A DNA stretch of 35,019 nt from Longimicrobium sp. (GCA_036387335.1 DASVTZ010000079.1:1-35019), one strand, 5' to 3'; positions 15,082 to 24,025 are shown, counted from the stretch's first letter. Numbers and translations: made by a program. The notes: generated by a model not told the origin, from the letters alone.

Positions 15082-17652
15082 CTACAGCCGCGGGTCCACC
15101 GGCTCGCTCTCCAGCGCCAGCACGGCGAAAACGCATTCGTGCACGCGGCGCAGGGGTTCGCCGCGGGCGAAGCGCTCCAGGCCCTCGATACCCAGCGCGA
15201 ACTCGCGGAGGGCGAGCGAGCGCTTGTGCGAGAGGCCGCGCTTGCGCAGGCGCTCCAGGTTCGCCGGCTCCGTGTACTCGGGGCCGTAGATGATGCGCAG
15301 GTACTCTCGGCCGCGGCACTTCACGGCCGGCTGCACGATGCCGCGGCGCCCCTTGGCGATGAAGTCCAGCGGCTTCACCACCATCCCCTCGCCGCCGCGC
15401 TCCGTGTGCTCCTCCCACCAGCGCACCGCGTCGTCCTGCGCCTCGGGATCGGTGACGTCGACGACGCGGTGGGCGGTCGCGAGCAGCACCTCCGGATCCG
15501 CGGCACAGATGCGGGCGATGGTCTCCATGTGCCAGGCGTGGTCGCGGCCCGTGTGCACCGCGCCCTCGCTGGCGAGCAGATGGAAGGGCGCCAGCTTCAG
15601 GTCCGCGACCGAGGCGACGTCCCAGCAGTAGCGCCGGTACGCGTCCACGTACTTGCCGGCCAGCGCCTCCCGCTCGCGGAAGTGCGCCAGCAGCTCCACC
15701 GCCTGCCCGCGCTCCGCCGCCCGGGCGAGCGCGGGGACGGCCTCGGCGAAGGCGGAGCGCGCCGCCGAGCCGACGGCCGCGTACTGGAAGCGCAGAAGCT
15801 CCTGCGCCTTCGCGGACCAGGGCATCAGCTCCGCGTCCAGGCACACCCAGTCCGTCTTCAGCTCATCCCAGATCCCCGCCGCGTCGATGGCAGCCTGCAG
15901 CCGCGCCACGAGCTCGGCCTCCAGCGCGGTGTCCGCGAAGAAGCGGCGGCCGGTGCGCGTGTACACGATCCCCACGCCCTCGTCTACCACGCCGAAGCGG
16001 CGGCGCGCGGCGTCCTCGTCGCGGCAGACCACGGCGACGGCGCGCGAGCCCATGTGCTTCTCCTCCACGACGACGCGCGGCACACCCTCGTGGCGGTAGT
16101 ACCCGAACGCCTCCGCGGGGTGCTCCAGCAGGCCGGGCTCCTTCGACGTCTCCGAGGGCGACATCGTGGGTGGCAGGTACAGGAGCCACTTGGGGTTGGC
16201 GGCGAAGCGGCTCATCACCTCCAGCGCCGCGGAGGCGTTCTCCTCGCGCACGGTGACGTTGCCGCGCAGGCGCGTGGCGACGATGCGCTTCCCCGTCACG
16301 TCCTCAATGTCCAGCACGTCGTCCAGCCGGTGCTGCTCGGAGAGGCGCGGCGCGAGCCGCTCCTCGGGTAGGAAGGGGCGCACCGGCTCCGACCACACGC
16401 GCGCCGCCGGCACCGAAACGATCTCGCGCTCGGGGTAGCGGAGCGCGCTCAGCCGCCCGCCGAAGACGCAGCCGGTGTCGATGTTGATGGTGTTGTTCAG
16501 CCACTGCGGCTCGGGCACCGGCGTGTGGCCATAGACCATGGTGGCCGCGCCGCGGTACTCAGCCGCCCAGTTGAAGCGCACCGGCAGCCCGAACTCGTCC
16601 GTCTCGCCCGTGGTCTCGCCGTAGAGCGCGAACTCGCGCACGGCACCGGAGCCGCGCCCCTGGTACGCCTCCTTCATCCCCGCGTGCGCCACCACCAGCC
16701 GCCCCTCGTCGAGCACGTAGTGGCTCACCAGCCCGTCCAGGAACGCCGCCGCGCGGCCCCGGAACTCGGCCGGCTCACGCTCCATCTGCTCCAGCGACTC
16801 GGCCAGGCCGTGCTTGAGCTGCACGTTCTTGCCGCGCAGCGCCTTCACCAGCTTGACGTCGTGGTTGCCGGGGACGCAGAGCGCGGTGCCGGCCTCCACC
16901 ATCCCCATCACCAGGCGCAGCACGCCGGGAGTGTCCGGCCCGCGGTCCACCAGGTCGCCCAGGAAGACGGCCTTGCGGCCCTCGGGCGGGCGCACGGCGT
17001 ACGCGGGCGCACCGTCCACGCCCGCGACGAGGTCAACCGCGTAGCCCAGCTCCTGGAGGAGCAGCACCAGCTCCTCGCGGCAGCCGTGCACGTCGCCGAT
17101 GATGTCGAAGGGGCCGTGCTCGTGCTTGCGGTTGTTCCACAGCGGCTCGCGCACGAGCTCCGCGGCCGCGACCTGCTCGGGCGTGTCGAGGACGATGACG
17201 TGCCGGAACCCCTCGCGCCCCAGCCCGCGCAGCGACCGCCGAAGCTGATCCTTCTGGTTGCGGATGACGTGCGGGCCGAACGCGCGGTCGGTGCGCTCGC
17301 GGTTGCGCTCCCGGCAGAGCTGCTCCTGGAGGTTGAAGACGATGGCGACGGGGATCACGTGGTGCTCGCGCGCCAGCGCCACCAGCGGCTTGCGTGCCTC
17401 CGGCTGCACGTTGGTGGCATCCACCACCACGAGGTTCCCCCGCCGCAGCCGCTTGGCCGCGACGTAGTGCAGGACGTCGAAGGCGTCGTTGGTCGCCGAC
17501 TGGTCGTTCTCATCGTTGGACACCAGCCCGCGGCAATGATCCGACGACAGCACCTCGAACGGGCCGAAGTGCGTGCGCGCAAAGGTGGACTTGCCCGCCC
17601 CCGAAGGACCGACCAGCACCACCAGCGACAGCTCGGGAATCTTGATCTTCAT
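15082..17652 (-). CDS. pnkp: Polynucleotide kinase-phosphatase-ligase, bacterial RNA repair enzyme Pnkp
   Basis: This 856-aa protein matches the three-domain layout and size of Clostridium thermocellum Pnkp (about 870 aa). The kinase domain has P-loop G15PSGAGKST23. The binuclear metallophosphatase has GDVHG at 186-190, GDLVDRG at 232-238, GNHD at 262-265, VAHAG around H323 and VYGHTP around H376. The C-terminal RNA ligase/adenylyltransferase has its nucleophile lysine in E531-K532-HMG. Known activities are 5'-OH phosphorylation, removal of 2',3'-cyclic or 3' phosphate, and sealing of cleaved RNA such as tRNA cut by ribotoxins, with Hen1 as partner. All key residues look intact. The start overlaps the stop of the HEAT gene (ATGA), with AAAGG 6 nt ahead. 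It is the last gene of the hen1-led operon. Confidence 0.96.
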   Translation of the reverse strand: MKIKIPELSLVVLVGPSGAGKSTFARTHFGPFEVLSSDHCRGLVSNDENDQSATNDAFDVLHYVAAKRLRRGNLVVVDATNVQPEARKPLVALAREHHVIPVAIVFNLQEQLCRERNRERTDRAFGPHVIRNQKDQLRRSLRGLGREGFRHVIVLDTPEQVAAAELVREPLWNNRKHEHGPFDIIGDVHGCREELVLLLQELGYAVDLVAGVDGAPAYAVRPPEGRKAVFLGDLVDRGPDTPGVLRLVMGMVEAGTALCVPGNHDVKLVKALRGKNVQLKHGLAESLEQMEREPAEFRGRAAAFLDGLVSHYVLDEGRLVVAHAGMKEAYQGRGSGAVREFALYGETTGETDEFGLPVRFNWAAEYRGAATMVYGHTPVPEPQWLNNTINIDTGCVFGGRLSALRYPEREIVSVPAARVWSEPVRPFLPEERLAPRLSEQHRLDDVLDIEDVTGKRIVATRLRGNVTVREENASAALEVMSRFAANPKWLLYLPPTMSPSETSKEPGLLEHPAEAFGYYRHEGVPRVVVEEKHMGSRAVAVVCRDEDAARRRFGVVDEGVGIVYTRTGRRFFADTALEAELVARLQAAIDAAGIWDELKTDWVCLDAELMPWSAKAQELLRFQYAAVGSAARSAFAEAVPALARAAERGQAVELLAHFREREALAGKYVDAYRRYCWDVASVADLKLAPFHLLASEGAVHTGRDHAWHMETIARICAADPEVLLATAHRVVDVTDPEAQDDAVRWWEEHTERGGEGMVVKPLDFIAKGRRGIVQPAVKCRGREYLRIIYGPEYTEPANLERLRKRGLSHKRSLALREFALGIEGLERFARGEPLRRVHECVFAVLALESEPVDPRL

Positions 17653-19289
17653 GCGTAGCCTTTCATCAGGAAGCGCAGCATACGCTCGCGCTCCGTGTCC
17701 AGTGCCGCGCCTTCATCGAGCGCGCGGGCCATGTGTTCCAACTGGTCCCTGGTGGGCTGCACCTGCACGCGGTTGAAACGCGCGATCCACTGCGCCACCT
17801 GCTGCCGCGCGATCCCGGCGAGCCGTTCATCCGCGAGCCGGCAAGCGCGGATCATCCAGCCGATGCTGTTCCATTTTCCGGTGGCGGCCAGCAGGAGGAG
17901 GGCGTTCCGCCGCACGTGCGCTTCCAAGCCGCCGGCCACGAGGCTCCAGAGCTTCTCCGCTCCAACACGCGCCGCGCGGGGCACCAGCGCCAGCCTCCCC
18001 GCCCTGGAGACGCCCGGGCTGTCATCCTCCAGCGCCCGCACGAAGGCCGAGATGTACGCCTCCGGATCGAGGCGGGACAGCGCCGTCACCGCCGCCCTGC
18101 GAACGCCCGGAGCGGTGTGCGATAGAAACTCTTCGAGTCGCGCCGCGTCGGCCTCGCTCCCGGTTTCCGCGAGGCCGAAGAGGGCGGGCCGCAGCCGGCT
18201 GCCGCGTGCAACCTCCAGCGCGGACAGGTAGAAATCCCGGAACTCGCCGGCCCCTCGTTCTTTGAGATCGTCGCGTGCCGTCTGGCGCAGCGCGGGGCTG
18301 GCGTCGAGCAGTGCATCGCGCAGCACGGACTCCGCCGCCTCCGGAAAGTGCCGCACCCACATCCCAAGCACCTCGCGGCGGACGGGCACGAACGGATCGT
18401 GGCTCACCTGCTCGAGAATCTCGCGTAGATCGTTTGTATCGAGCACCACCCCTGCGGCTCGAATCGCCCGCAGCCGGATCATCGCGTCCTCGTCGCGGAC
18501 GGCCGTGCGGATGATCTCCAGCCCGTCCTCCGCCGGCGTATCCAGGAGCAGCCGATAGCACCTCCGCCGGAACCACCGATCGCTCGTGGACAGGGCCGCG
18601 CGCAGGGCCGGTCGCCCCGCTGGGCCGGTGAGGAGCTCGTGCACCCGCCCGACCAGCGCCTCGTGGTCCGCGCGTCCGCAGCGCTCTAGCCGCTCCGCGA
18701 GCCAGAGGCTGCGGACGAAGTGCGGGGCGCAGGTGGGGACGAGCCGCGCCTGGACCGCCTCGTAGGCCGCATCCCGGACGGGCTCGACCCAGTCGTTGAG
18801 CCGGATCAGGAGGTAAGGCAGCTCCCCGCCTCCCTGGAAGGTGGCCAGCTCCCGGACCGCCGCCTCACGCACGTACCCGCTGGGATGGAAGCTCGCCAGT
18901 CCCAGAACGGCGACCCCGTGTTCGCCGCAGTCACGGAGGCGGGGTACGTCGTTCACGGCAGCGGATCGGGACGAGTCTCCCGACGCGGTTGCCCACCAGG
19001 TGCTTCGCCGAACCTCTTCGGCGATCGCCAGCAGCTCCTTGGGCGTCCGCTGGCCCAGGTACTCGTCGATAGCCGCCGCGGCCTCCGCCATCACTCCCGC
19101 GTCCGGTGAGAGGACCAGCGGAAGGAGGTCGGGGAGATCGCGCGGGTCGCGGCGCGCCTCGAAGTAGTCCAGCAGGCGGCGCTGGCGGCTCACCGTTGAA
19201 TCCTCCAGCACGTGGCGGCGGGGCGGCCTCGTTTCGAAAAGGCGCGCCCACGCCGCACGCAGCCGGTTCAGAGGTCCTGATTCCATCAT
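17649..19289 (-). CDS. HEAT-repeat protein of the RNA-repair operon
   Basis: The 546-aa protein is built from helical repeats of about 30-35 residues with HEAT-like spacing, for example RDALLDASPALRQTARDDL, LSHTAPGVRRAAVTALSRLD and RALEDDSPGVSRAGRLALVP. There is no signal peptide, membrane helix or catalytic motif. Such solenoids usually scaffold proteins or bind RNA. Position says most: its stop overlaps the pnkp start by 4 bp and its start lies 21 bp after the VWA gene, with GGAGAAGG just ahead of two tandem ATGs (19289, 19286). It probably acts as an adaptor between the MoxR/VWA pair and the repair enzymes or their RNA substrate. I do not recognise a named family. Confidence 0.85.
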   Translation of the reverse strand: MMESGPLNRLRAAWARLFETRPPRRHVLEDSTVSRQRRLLDYFEARRDPRDLPDLLPLVLSPDAGVMAEAAAAIDEYLGQRTPKELLAIAEEVRRSTWWATASGDSSRSAAVNDVPRLRDCGEHGVAVLGLASFHPSGYVREAAVRELATFQGGGELPYLLIRLNDWVEPVRDAAYEAVQARLVPTCAPHFVRSLWLAERLERCGRADHEALVGRVHELLTGPAGRPALRAALSTSDRWFRRRCYRLLLDTPAEDGLEIIRTAVRDEDAMIRLRAIRAAGVVLDTNDLREILEQVSHDPFVPVRREVLGMWVRHFPEAAESVLRDALLDASPALRQTARDDLKERGAGEFRDFYLSALEVARGSRLRPALFGLAETGSEADAARLEEFLSHTAPGVRRAAVTALSRLDPEAYISAFVRALEDDSPGVSRAGRLALVPRAARVGAEKLWSLVAGGLEAHVRRNALLLLAATGKWNSIGWMIRACRLADERLAGIARQQVAQWIARFNRVQVQPTRDQLEHMARALDEGAALDTERERMLRFLMKGYA

Positions 19290-19310
19290 CCTTCTCCAAT
19301 CCGTGAAGCA

Positions 19311-21110
19311 TCAACCGATGCGGAACACCTCGCCGCGGGGGACGAAGGGGAGGCGCCGGCATTCGGGGAGCAGGAACGCGTGCTCGCGATGGATCCGCAG
19401 CCGGTCGCACTGGCCGTCGGTGATGACCAGCAGCGGTCCGTCCCTGGGGAAGTCGTCCGCGCGGTCCAGCAGGTCGATTGCGGGCTGCAGGACCGTGCCG
19501 CCGCGGCCCTTCACCTGCACGCGGTCCGCGATGGCGTCGGGGGGCATGTAGCCCTGGTCGTACGTGGCCGCGTCGCAGAACACCACGCGCACCGCCGGCA
19601 CGTCGCGCGCGATGCTGTAGCTGGCGATGGTACCGAGGGCCTTCGCCAGGATGTCGCGGTCCATGGAGCCAGAGGTGTCGAGCACCACGCCAAAGGTGCG
19701 GCCGTCCTCCGCGCCCGGCGCCGGGACCCAGCGGGGGCGCGGGATGTCCGGCGTGCTGGACTGGCGGCGGCTGGGGCGCGCGTAGCTGCGGACCGTCTCC
19801 AGCGGCGCGAAGTGGTCGTCGAACCACTGCGCCAGCCGCACGTCCCAGGGGATCGGCGGCTGGCTGAGCGCGCGGATCTCCTCCACCAGCCCGGCCGGCA
19901 GCAGGCCGCGCCCCTGCTGCTCGTGGTAGACGAGGCCCTGCCCCAGGCACCGCCGGTAGAACTCGTCCAGGTCCACGCCGTCGCCCGGCCGCACGTGGCC
20001 GGCGCCGCGCTCCAGGATGTCGCCCATACCCACGCCGCGCAGCGTGACCAGCTTGCGGAAGCGCCGCGCGTCGGTGGCGATCCGGTCGTAGATCGCCTCG
20101 GCGGACTCGCCCTTCAGCTCCGGGTCGTGGAGCGCGCCCACCTGCGGCAGGTCGCCGATGCGCATCTCCACGAGCCAGCCGTTGATCACGTAGTCACACG
20201 CCACGTTCCAGAGGAAAGGGTCGCGCCCCTCGCGGCGGGCCTGGTGGCGCAGGCCCACGTGCAGGAGCTCGTGCGCCATCACGAAGCGGCACTCGTGCTC
20301 GTCCAGCCCGGCGGCGGGGTTGATGAAGATCTCGCGGCTCTCCGCGTCCACCGCCGCGATGGAGATCCCCAGCCGCCCGCAGACCAGCGGGTCCTCCACG
20401 ATGTCGAACGCCGCCGCGAGCGCGCCCAGCAGCGGATAGCTGGCGATGAACCAGTCCCGCGCCCTGCGCGCCTCCGTCACCAGGCTCGTGTCGGCGCCCA
20501 GGTGCGCCTCCCGCCCCGCGGCCACGTTGACGGCGCTGGTCACCGCCATCGACAGCCCGCGCCCGAAGCAGGCGCGCCAGTCCACCGGCCGGCCGAAGCG
20601 CGGCGTGCGCGGGTCGGAGCGCAGCATGTCCGAGTGCGGCCCCGCCGTGCCGAGCGATGCCAGATGCGGAGGTATCCCGTCGCGGCAGAACTGGGCGTAC
20701 AGGCGCTCCTCGCTGCGCCGGGGAAGCTCCGGGAGCGGCCCGCCCGGCGCCCGGCCGAGCTTGAGGTCCCCCAGAAAGGCCGCCACGAAGCAGTCACACG
20801 CCGCGTTCCACTCGCGCCACCGCTCCGGCGCGCCGTCGAAGTGGCCGAAGCCCAGGTGGAGCAGCGAGTGCGCGATGACGTAAACCCACTGCTCGGGCTC
20901 GGCGCGGCGCGCGGCGTGGGGGTGGATGCCGCCCGCCTCCGTCACCACGGCCCAGCCGTCGTCCGGGCACAGGTTGCCCGCGTAGCGGTTGAGGCCGGCG
21001 TGCGTCAGGAGCGGCGCGAACATCGGGTGCGCGTGCAGGACGCCGACCGCCGCGTGGAAGTTCTCCGCGGCGACGTCGCGCACCGCGTCGCCGGCTCGCT
21101 TACGCGCCAC
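19311..21110 (-). CDS. DUF2201-type protein: two zincin-like modules plus VWA-like domain
   Basis: The 599-aa protein contains two related metallopeptidase-like segments. The first has AH81SLLH85LGFGH90 then WNAACD; the second has AH280ELLH284VGLRH289 then WNVACD. Only the second keeps the catalytic Glu of an HExxH zincin. The C-terminus (about 470-599) is a VWA-like domain with the MIDAS motif D478-T-S480-G-S482 and a later VITDGQCD. This is the architecture I associate with DUF2201 proteins that partner MoxR ATPases. The start is GTG 21110, overlapping the moxR stop by 11 bp, so the two are co-translated. A role as substrate-binding or proteolytic partner of the AAA+ protein is inferred. 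Its target in RNA repair is unknown. Confidence 0.87.
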   Translation of the reverse strand: MARKRAGDAVRDVAAENFHAAVGVLHAHPMFAPLLTHAGLNRYAGNLCPDDGWAVVTEAGGIHPHAARRAEPEQWVYVIAHSLLHLGFGHFDGAPERWREWNAACDCFVAAFLGDLKLGRAPGGPLPELPRRSEERLYAQFCRDGIPPHLASLGTAGPHSDMLRSDPRTPRFGRPVDWRACFGRGLSMAVTSAVNVAAGREAHLGADTSLVTEARRARDWFIASYPLLGALAAAFDIVEDPLVCGRLGISIAAVDAESREIFINPAAGLDEHECRFVMAHELLHVGLRHQARREGRDPFLWNVACDYVINGWLVEMRIGDLPQVGALHDPELKGESAEAIYDRIATDARRFRKLVTLRGVGMGDILERGAGHVRPGDGVDLDEFYRRCLGQGLVYHEQQGRGLLPAGLVEEIRALSQPPIPWDVRLAQWFDDHFAPLETVRSYARPSRRQSSTPDIPRPRWVPAPGAEDGRTFGVVLDTSGSMDRDILAKALGTIASYSIARDVPAVRVVFCDAATYDQGYMPPDAIADRVQVKGRGGTVLQPAIDLLDRADDFPRDGPLLVITDGQCDRLRIHREHAFLLPECRRLPFVPRGEVFRIG

Positions 21111-22164
21111 CGGAGCGCTCCACCAGGCGGGGGAGGTCGCGTACGATCTCGACCATCAGCCACCCGGGCAGCGCCTCTCCCTCTCCCTGCTCCGAAACGA
21201 CGAGCTGCGCCATCTCGAAGTTGATGGCCGCGAGGTCCTTGATCAGCGCCTTGGCGCGGTGGGCCAGCTCCCGCTGCGCCCCGGTGACGCCGGCGGAGTC
21301 CGCGGGCAGCTCCTTGGCGAGCTGGGCGCGGAACGAGTGCGCCAGGAAGTACAGGACGTCGCGGTCCTCGGGCGCGTGCGGCCACCCCGTCTCGCCCTTG
21401 ATGATCGCGCCCAGCCGGTAGCGGCTGCGGATCTGCTTGATGAACGCCCTGAACTGCCCCGCGTGCCCCGGCGACAGGCAGCCGAATGCGAGCACCTCCA
21501 GCCACTCGTCCGTGATGCGGTCGCCGTACTCGTGCAACGCGTCGCTCAGCATGTGCCACGACCGGGGCGTGGAGAAGGTTTCCTCGTGCTTGGGCGGCTG
21601 GCTCCACAGGTGGTCCGGCCGGTTCTGGACGTACTCGACCACCCAGGGGTGGATGCCGTGGCTCGCGGCCCACTCCAGCCAGTCGCGGTGCGACACCTTG
21701 AGGTGCACGTGCACCATCCGGTTGAGGAGGGCGGACGACATCGGCTTCACGATGGCGCTGTCCTGCGCCCGGTTTCCCGCGCCGACCACCACCGACCCTT
21801 CGGGCAGATGGTATTCCCCCACGCGCCGCTCGTGGATCAACGAGTAGAACGACTTCTGCACCTCGTGGCTGCAGGCGTTCAGCTCGTCCAGGAAGAGGCA
21901 GTACGGCTCCTTGCGCGCGATCGTGGCGGGAGGGCAGAAGCGGCTCACCCCGTCCTCGATCCGCGGGACGCCGATCAGGTCTTCGGGGGCGAGCTGGCTT
22001 CCCAGCAGCGATACGCACGGGAGCCCCACCTGCGCGGCGAACTGCTCCACCAGCGACGACTTGCCCGTGCCCGGCGGCCCCCAGATGAAGACCGGGCGCA
22101 CGACCGCCACGTTGAGCAGGAACTCCGAGAGCTGCTTCTGGGTGACCGTGGTCACGGGGTTCAT
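21100..22164 (-). CDS. MoxR-family AAA+ ATPase of the RNA-repair operon
   Basis: This 354-aa protein has Walker A at G29PPGTGKS36, Walker B LFLDEL (D93, E94), a sensor-like VVGAGNRAQD and an arginine-rich stretch ALLNRMVHVHL typical of MoxR ATPases. MoxR proteins work as hexameric chaperone-like motors with VWA-domain partners to activate or remodel complexes, and the next gene encodes exactly such a partner. GGAG lies 8 nt ahead of the ATG. It is 48 bp downstream of hen1 and overlaps the VWA gene by 11 bp. In this setting it may load or remodel the Pnkp/Hen1 complex, or release damaged RNA or ribosomal complexes; that role is inferred only from gene order. Confidence 0.92.
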   Translation of the reverse strand: MNPVTTVTQKQLSEFLLNVAVVRPVFIWGPPGTGKSSLVEQFAAQVGLPCVSLLGSQLAPEDLIGVPRIEDGVSRFCPPATIARKEPYCLFLDELNACSHEVQKSFYSLIHERRVGEYHLPEGSVVVGAGNRAQDSAIVKPMSSALLNRMVHVHLKVSHRDWLEWAASHGIHPWVVEYVQNRPDHLWSQPPKHEETFSTPRSWHMLSDALHEYGDRITDEWLEVLAFGCLSPGHAGQFRAFIKQIRSRYRLGAIIKGETGWPHAPEDRDVLYFLAHSFRAQLAKELPADSAGVTGAQRELAHRAKALIKDLAAINFEMAQLVVSEQGEGEALPGWLMVEIVRDLPRLVERSGGA

Positions 22165-22212
22165 CCGGATGTCTCCGTCAGGTTCGTCGTACGGTCCGCC
22201 ATCGTTCCGCCC

Positions 22213-23601
22213 TCAGCCGCGCGTGAACACCCCCATCTGCGTGGGCGAGCCGAGCGCGGGGTCCTCGGGGCCCACGGGGAGGAAGCGCACGGTGTAGCCG
22301 AAGCGCTCCGCGATGCCGCCGGCCCACTCCCTGAACTCCGCGCGCGTCCACTCGAAGCGGTGGTCCTTGTGGCGGAAGGCGCCGGCGGGGAGCGCCTCCC
22401 ACACGGCGTTGTAGTCCCGGTTGGGCGTGGTCATCACCACCGTGCCGGGGCGCGCGAACTCAAAGAGCACGCGCTCGAAGGCCCGCAGCCGCGGTGGGTC
22501 CAGGTGCTCGATCACCTCCACCACCGCCGCCGCGTCGAACCCCGCGATGCGCGGGTCGCGGTACATCAGCGAGCCGTGGATCAGCCGGATGCGCTCGCGC
22601 TGCTTCGGCGGCATGCCGTCCAGCCGCAGACGGTCGCGCGCGGTCTCCAGCGTGCGCACCGCGACGTCCATCCCCAGGATCTCGGTGAACTGGCGGTCGT
22701 CCAGCAGCATGCGCAGCAGCCGCCCCTCGCCGCAGCCGAGGTCCACCACGCGCGCCGCCCCGCTCGCCCGCAGCGCGGCCGCCACCGCGCCCAGCCGCTG
22801 CTGGTTGAGCCCGATCCGCTCCTCCGCCACCACCTCCGGCGCCGTGGCCGCCGGCGTCTGCTCGTCCGCCTCGGGCTCTTCCTCCTCCACGAGGCGCGAC
22901 AGGGCTTCGCGCGCTAGGCTGTGGCGGTGGCGCAGGTAGCGGCGGGCGATCATGTCGCGCTCCGGGTGGCCCGCCAGCCACCCTTCGCCCTGGCGCAGCA
23001 GCTTCTCCACCTCGTCGTCGCCGACCCAGTAGTGCTTGGCGTCGTCCAGCACGGGCACCAGCACGTAGAGGTGGCGAAGCAGGTCGGCCAGCCGTGCCGT
23101 GACCCGCAGCGTGACGGTGTGGTAGCGGCTCTCCCCCCAGGCGGGGAACAGCTCGTCCAGCGGATGCCGCTCCACCTCCAGCGCGTAGCCGAGCGGCTCG
23201 AACAGGCGCCGCAGCATCTCCTCGCCGCCGCGGCAGGGGACGACGGCTATGCGCGCCTCCAGCGGGATCGGCGTCGCCGCGAGCTCCGGCCGGTCCTTGC
23301 TCTTCCCCGACAGCGCGCTCCCGAACACCTGCGCGATCGCCACGCTCAGGAACGACGACGCGACGTACGGCCGGTCGTTCACGTACTGCTGGTCCGCGCC
23401 CGCGGATCCGCCGCGCACCAGACCCACCGGATCGACGTCGAGCAGCACCGCCGCCGTGCAACGCTCCTCCGAGACCTCCGGGTAGAAGACGTGCGCCTGA
23501 CCGAACGAGAGCGGAAAGCTCTGCGCGCGCGCCGGGTTCTTGTAGAGTAGATACCCCAGATCCGTCGCCGGGTGGTGCGTGGTGGTGATCGTCAGCAGCA
23601 T
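22213..23601 (-). CDS. hen1: Hen1, RNA 3'-terminal ribose 2'-O-methyltransferase
   Basis: The 462-aa protein has the bacterial Hen1 layout. The N-terminal domain (1-240, MLLTITTTHHPATDLGYLLY with FPLSFGQAHVFYPE) is needed in other Hen1 proteins to stimulate Pnkp ligation. The C-terminal SAM methyltransferase has DLGCGEG at 287-293, the metal-binding E362-VI-E365-H366, and H411-KD-H414-RFEW. It methylates the 2'-OH at the 3' end of cleaved RNA before sealing, so the repaired site resists being cut again. It is the first gene of the five-gene minus-strand operon ending in pnkp. No strong Shine-Dalgarno is visible ahead of ATG 23601. The upstream leader holds a terminator. Confidence 0.96.
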   Translation of the reverse strand: MLLTITTTHHPATDLGYLLYKNPARAQSFPLSFGQAHVFYPEVSEERCTAAVLLDVDPVGLVRGGSAGADQQYVNDRPYVASSFLSVAIAQVFGSALSGKSKDRPELAATPIPLEARIAVVPCRGGEEMLRRLFEPLGYALEVERHPLDELFPAWGESRYHTVTLRVTARLADLLRHLYVLVPVLDDAKHYWVGDDEVEKLLRQGEGWLAGHPERDMIARRYLRHRHSLAREALSRLVEEEEPEADEQTPAATAPEVVAEERIGLNQQRLGAVAAALRASGAARVVDLGCGEGRLLRMLLDDRQFTEILGMDVAVRTLETARDRLRLDGMPPKQRERIRLIHGSLMYRDPRIAGFDAAAVVEVIEHLDPPRLRAFERVLFEFARPGTVVMTTPNRDYNAVWEALPAGAFRHKDHRFEWTRAEFREWAGGIAERFGYTVRFLPVGPEDPALGSPTQMGVFTRG

Positions 23602-23645
23602 GGGTCCCGCGTTAGGGTTATCGGGTGAAGATGCGTCGGCGGGCG

Positions 23646-23681
23646 CAAAAAGCCCCGCCTCATGATGTTACGAGGCAGGGC
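23646..23681 (-). terminator. Intrinsic terminator 45 bp upstream of hen1
   Basis: GCCCTGCCTC and GAGGCGGGGC on the minus strand (23681-23672 and 23661-23652) form a 10-bp stem with one mismatch and a 10-nt loop, followed by CTTTTTG. It would end transcripts coming from the higBA side or from a leader promoter before hen1. Confidence 0.75.
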
Positions 23682-23981
23682 GCTGGGAGTCTTGCTCCGC
23701 CTGGTTCCGCGGTGCCGAAGGGGCTACGCCGGAACGATCCTCGTCTGTGCTATTCCCGGAACGGCACCTGTGCCGCGCGCACGCCGGCCCTTGAGGGCGG
23801 CGTAAGTCGCGACAACCTGACCGGCGTTCCGAGCATCAGCCCCACCATCTCCGTGCCTCCAAATCCTGTGTCCAGAAACGACGAAAGGAGCCGCATTCCT
23901 CTTGCCTTCCGTTAGGATGGCACGGCAGTTGGCGCGCAAACGCACGCTCAACCGCCAGAGGGACGCGACTCCCGGGGCAAG

Positions 23982-24010
23982 ACTTTGTCAGAACGCGAGC
24001 TCGTTGTCAA
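23982..24010 (-). promoter_or_regulatory. Promoter-like motif (TTGACA) reading toward hen1
   Basis: A perfect -35 consensus TTGACA lies at 24010-24005 on the minus strand, but the best -10 at 17-bp spacing is only CAAAGT. The motif is just after the higA stop. If active it would give a leader of about 370 nt containing the terminator. Confidence 0.35.
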
Positions 24011-24025
24011 GCTCCCGAAAGCGAC

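Larger units (their letters stand above)
23602..24025. other. 424-bp leader between higA and hen1, no convincing gene
   Basis: Open frames of 75-96 codons exist on both strands here (for example 23724-23951 minus), but none looks like a protein family or has good codon structure. The stretch holds a promoter-like motif and an intrinsic terminator, both reading toward hen1, so a small RNA or attenuating leader is possible. Confidence 0.55.

Noticed and set aside
23690-23760. A tRNA-like appearance (GGTTCCG, paired GC arms) in the hen1 leader
   Set aside because: I could not fold a cloverleaf with a proper acceptor stem, anticodon loop and T-loop, so no tRNA is called.
23724-23951. A 75-codon minus-strand frame upstream of hen1
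   Set aside because: It has no recognisable domain and no good ribosome-binding site, and the plus strand offers an equally long frame. It is kept as part of the non-coding leader.
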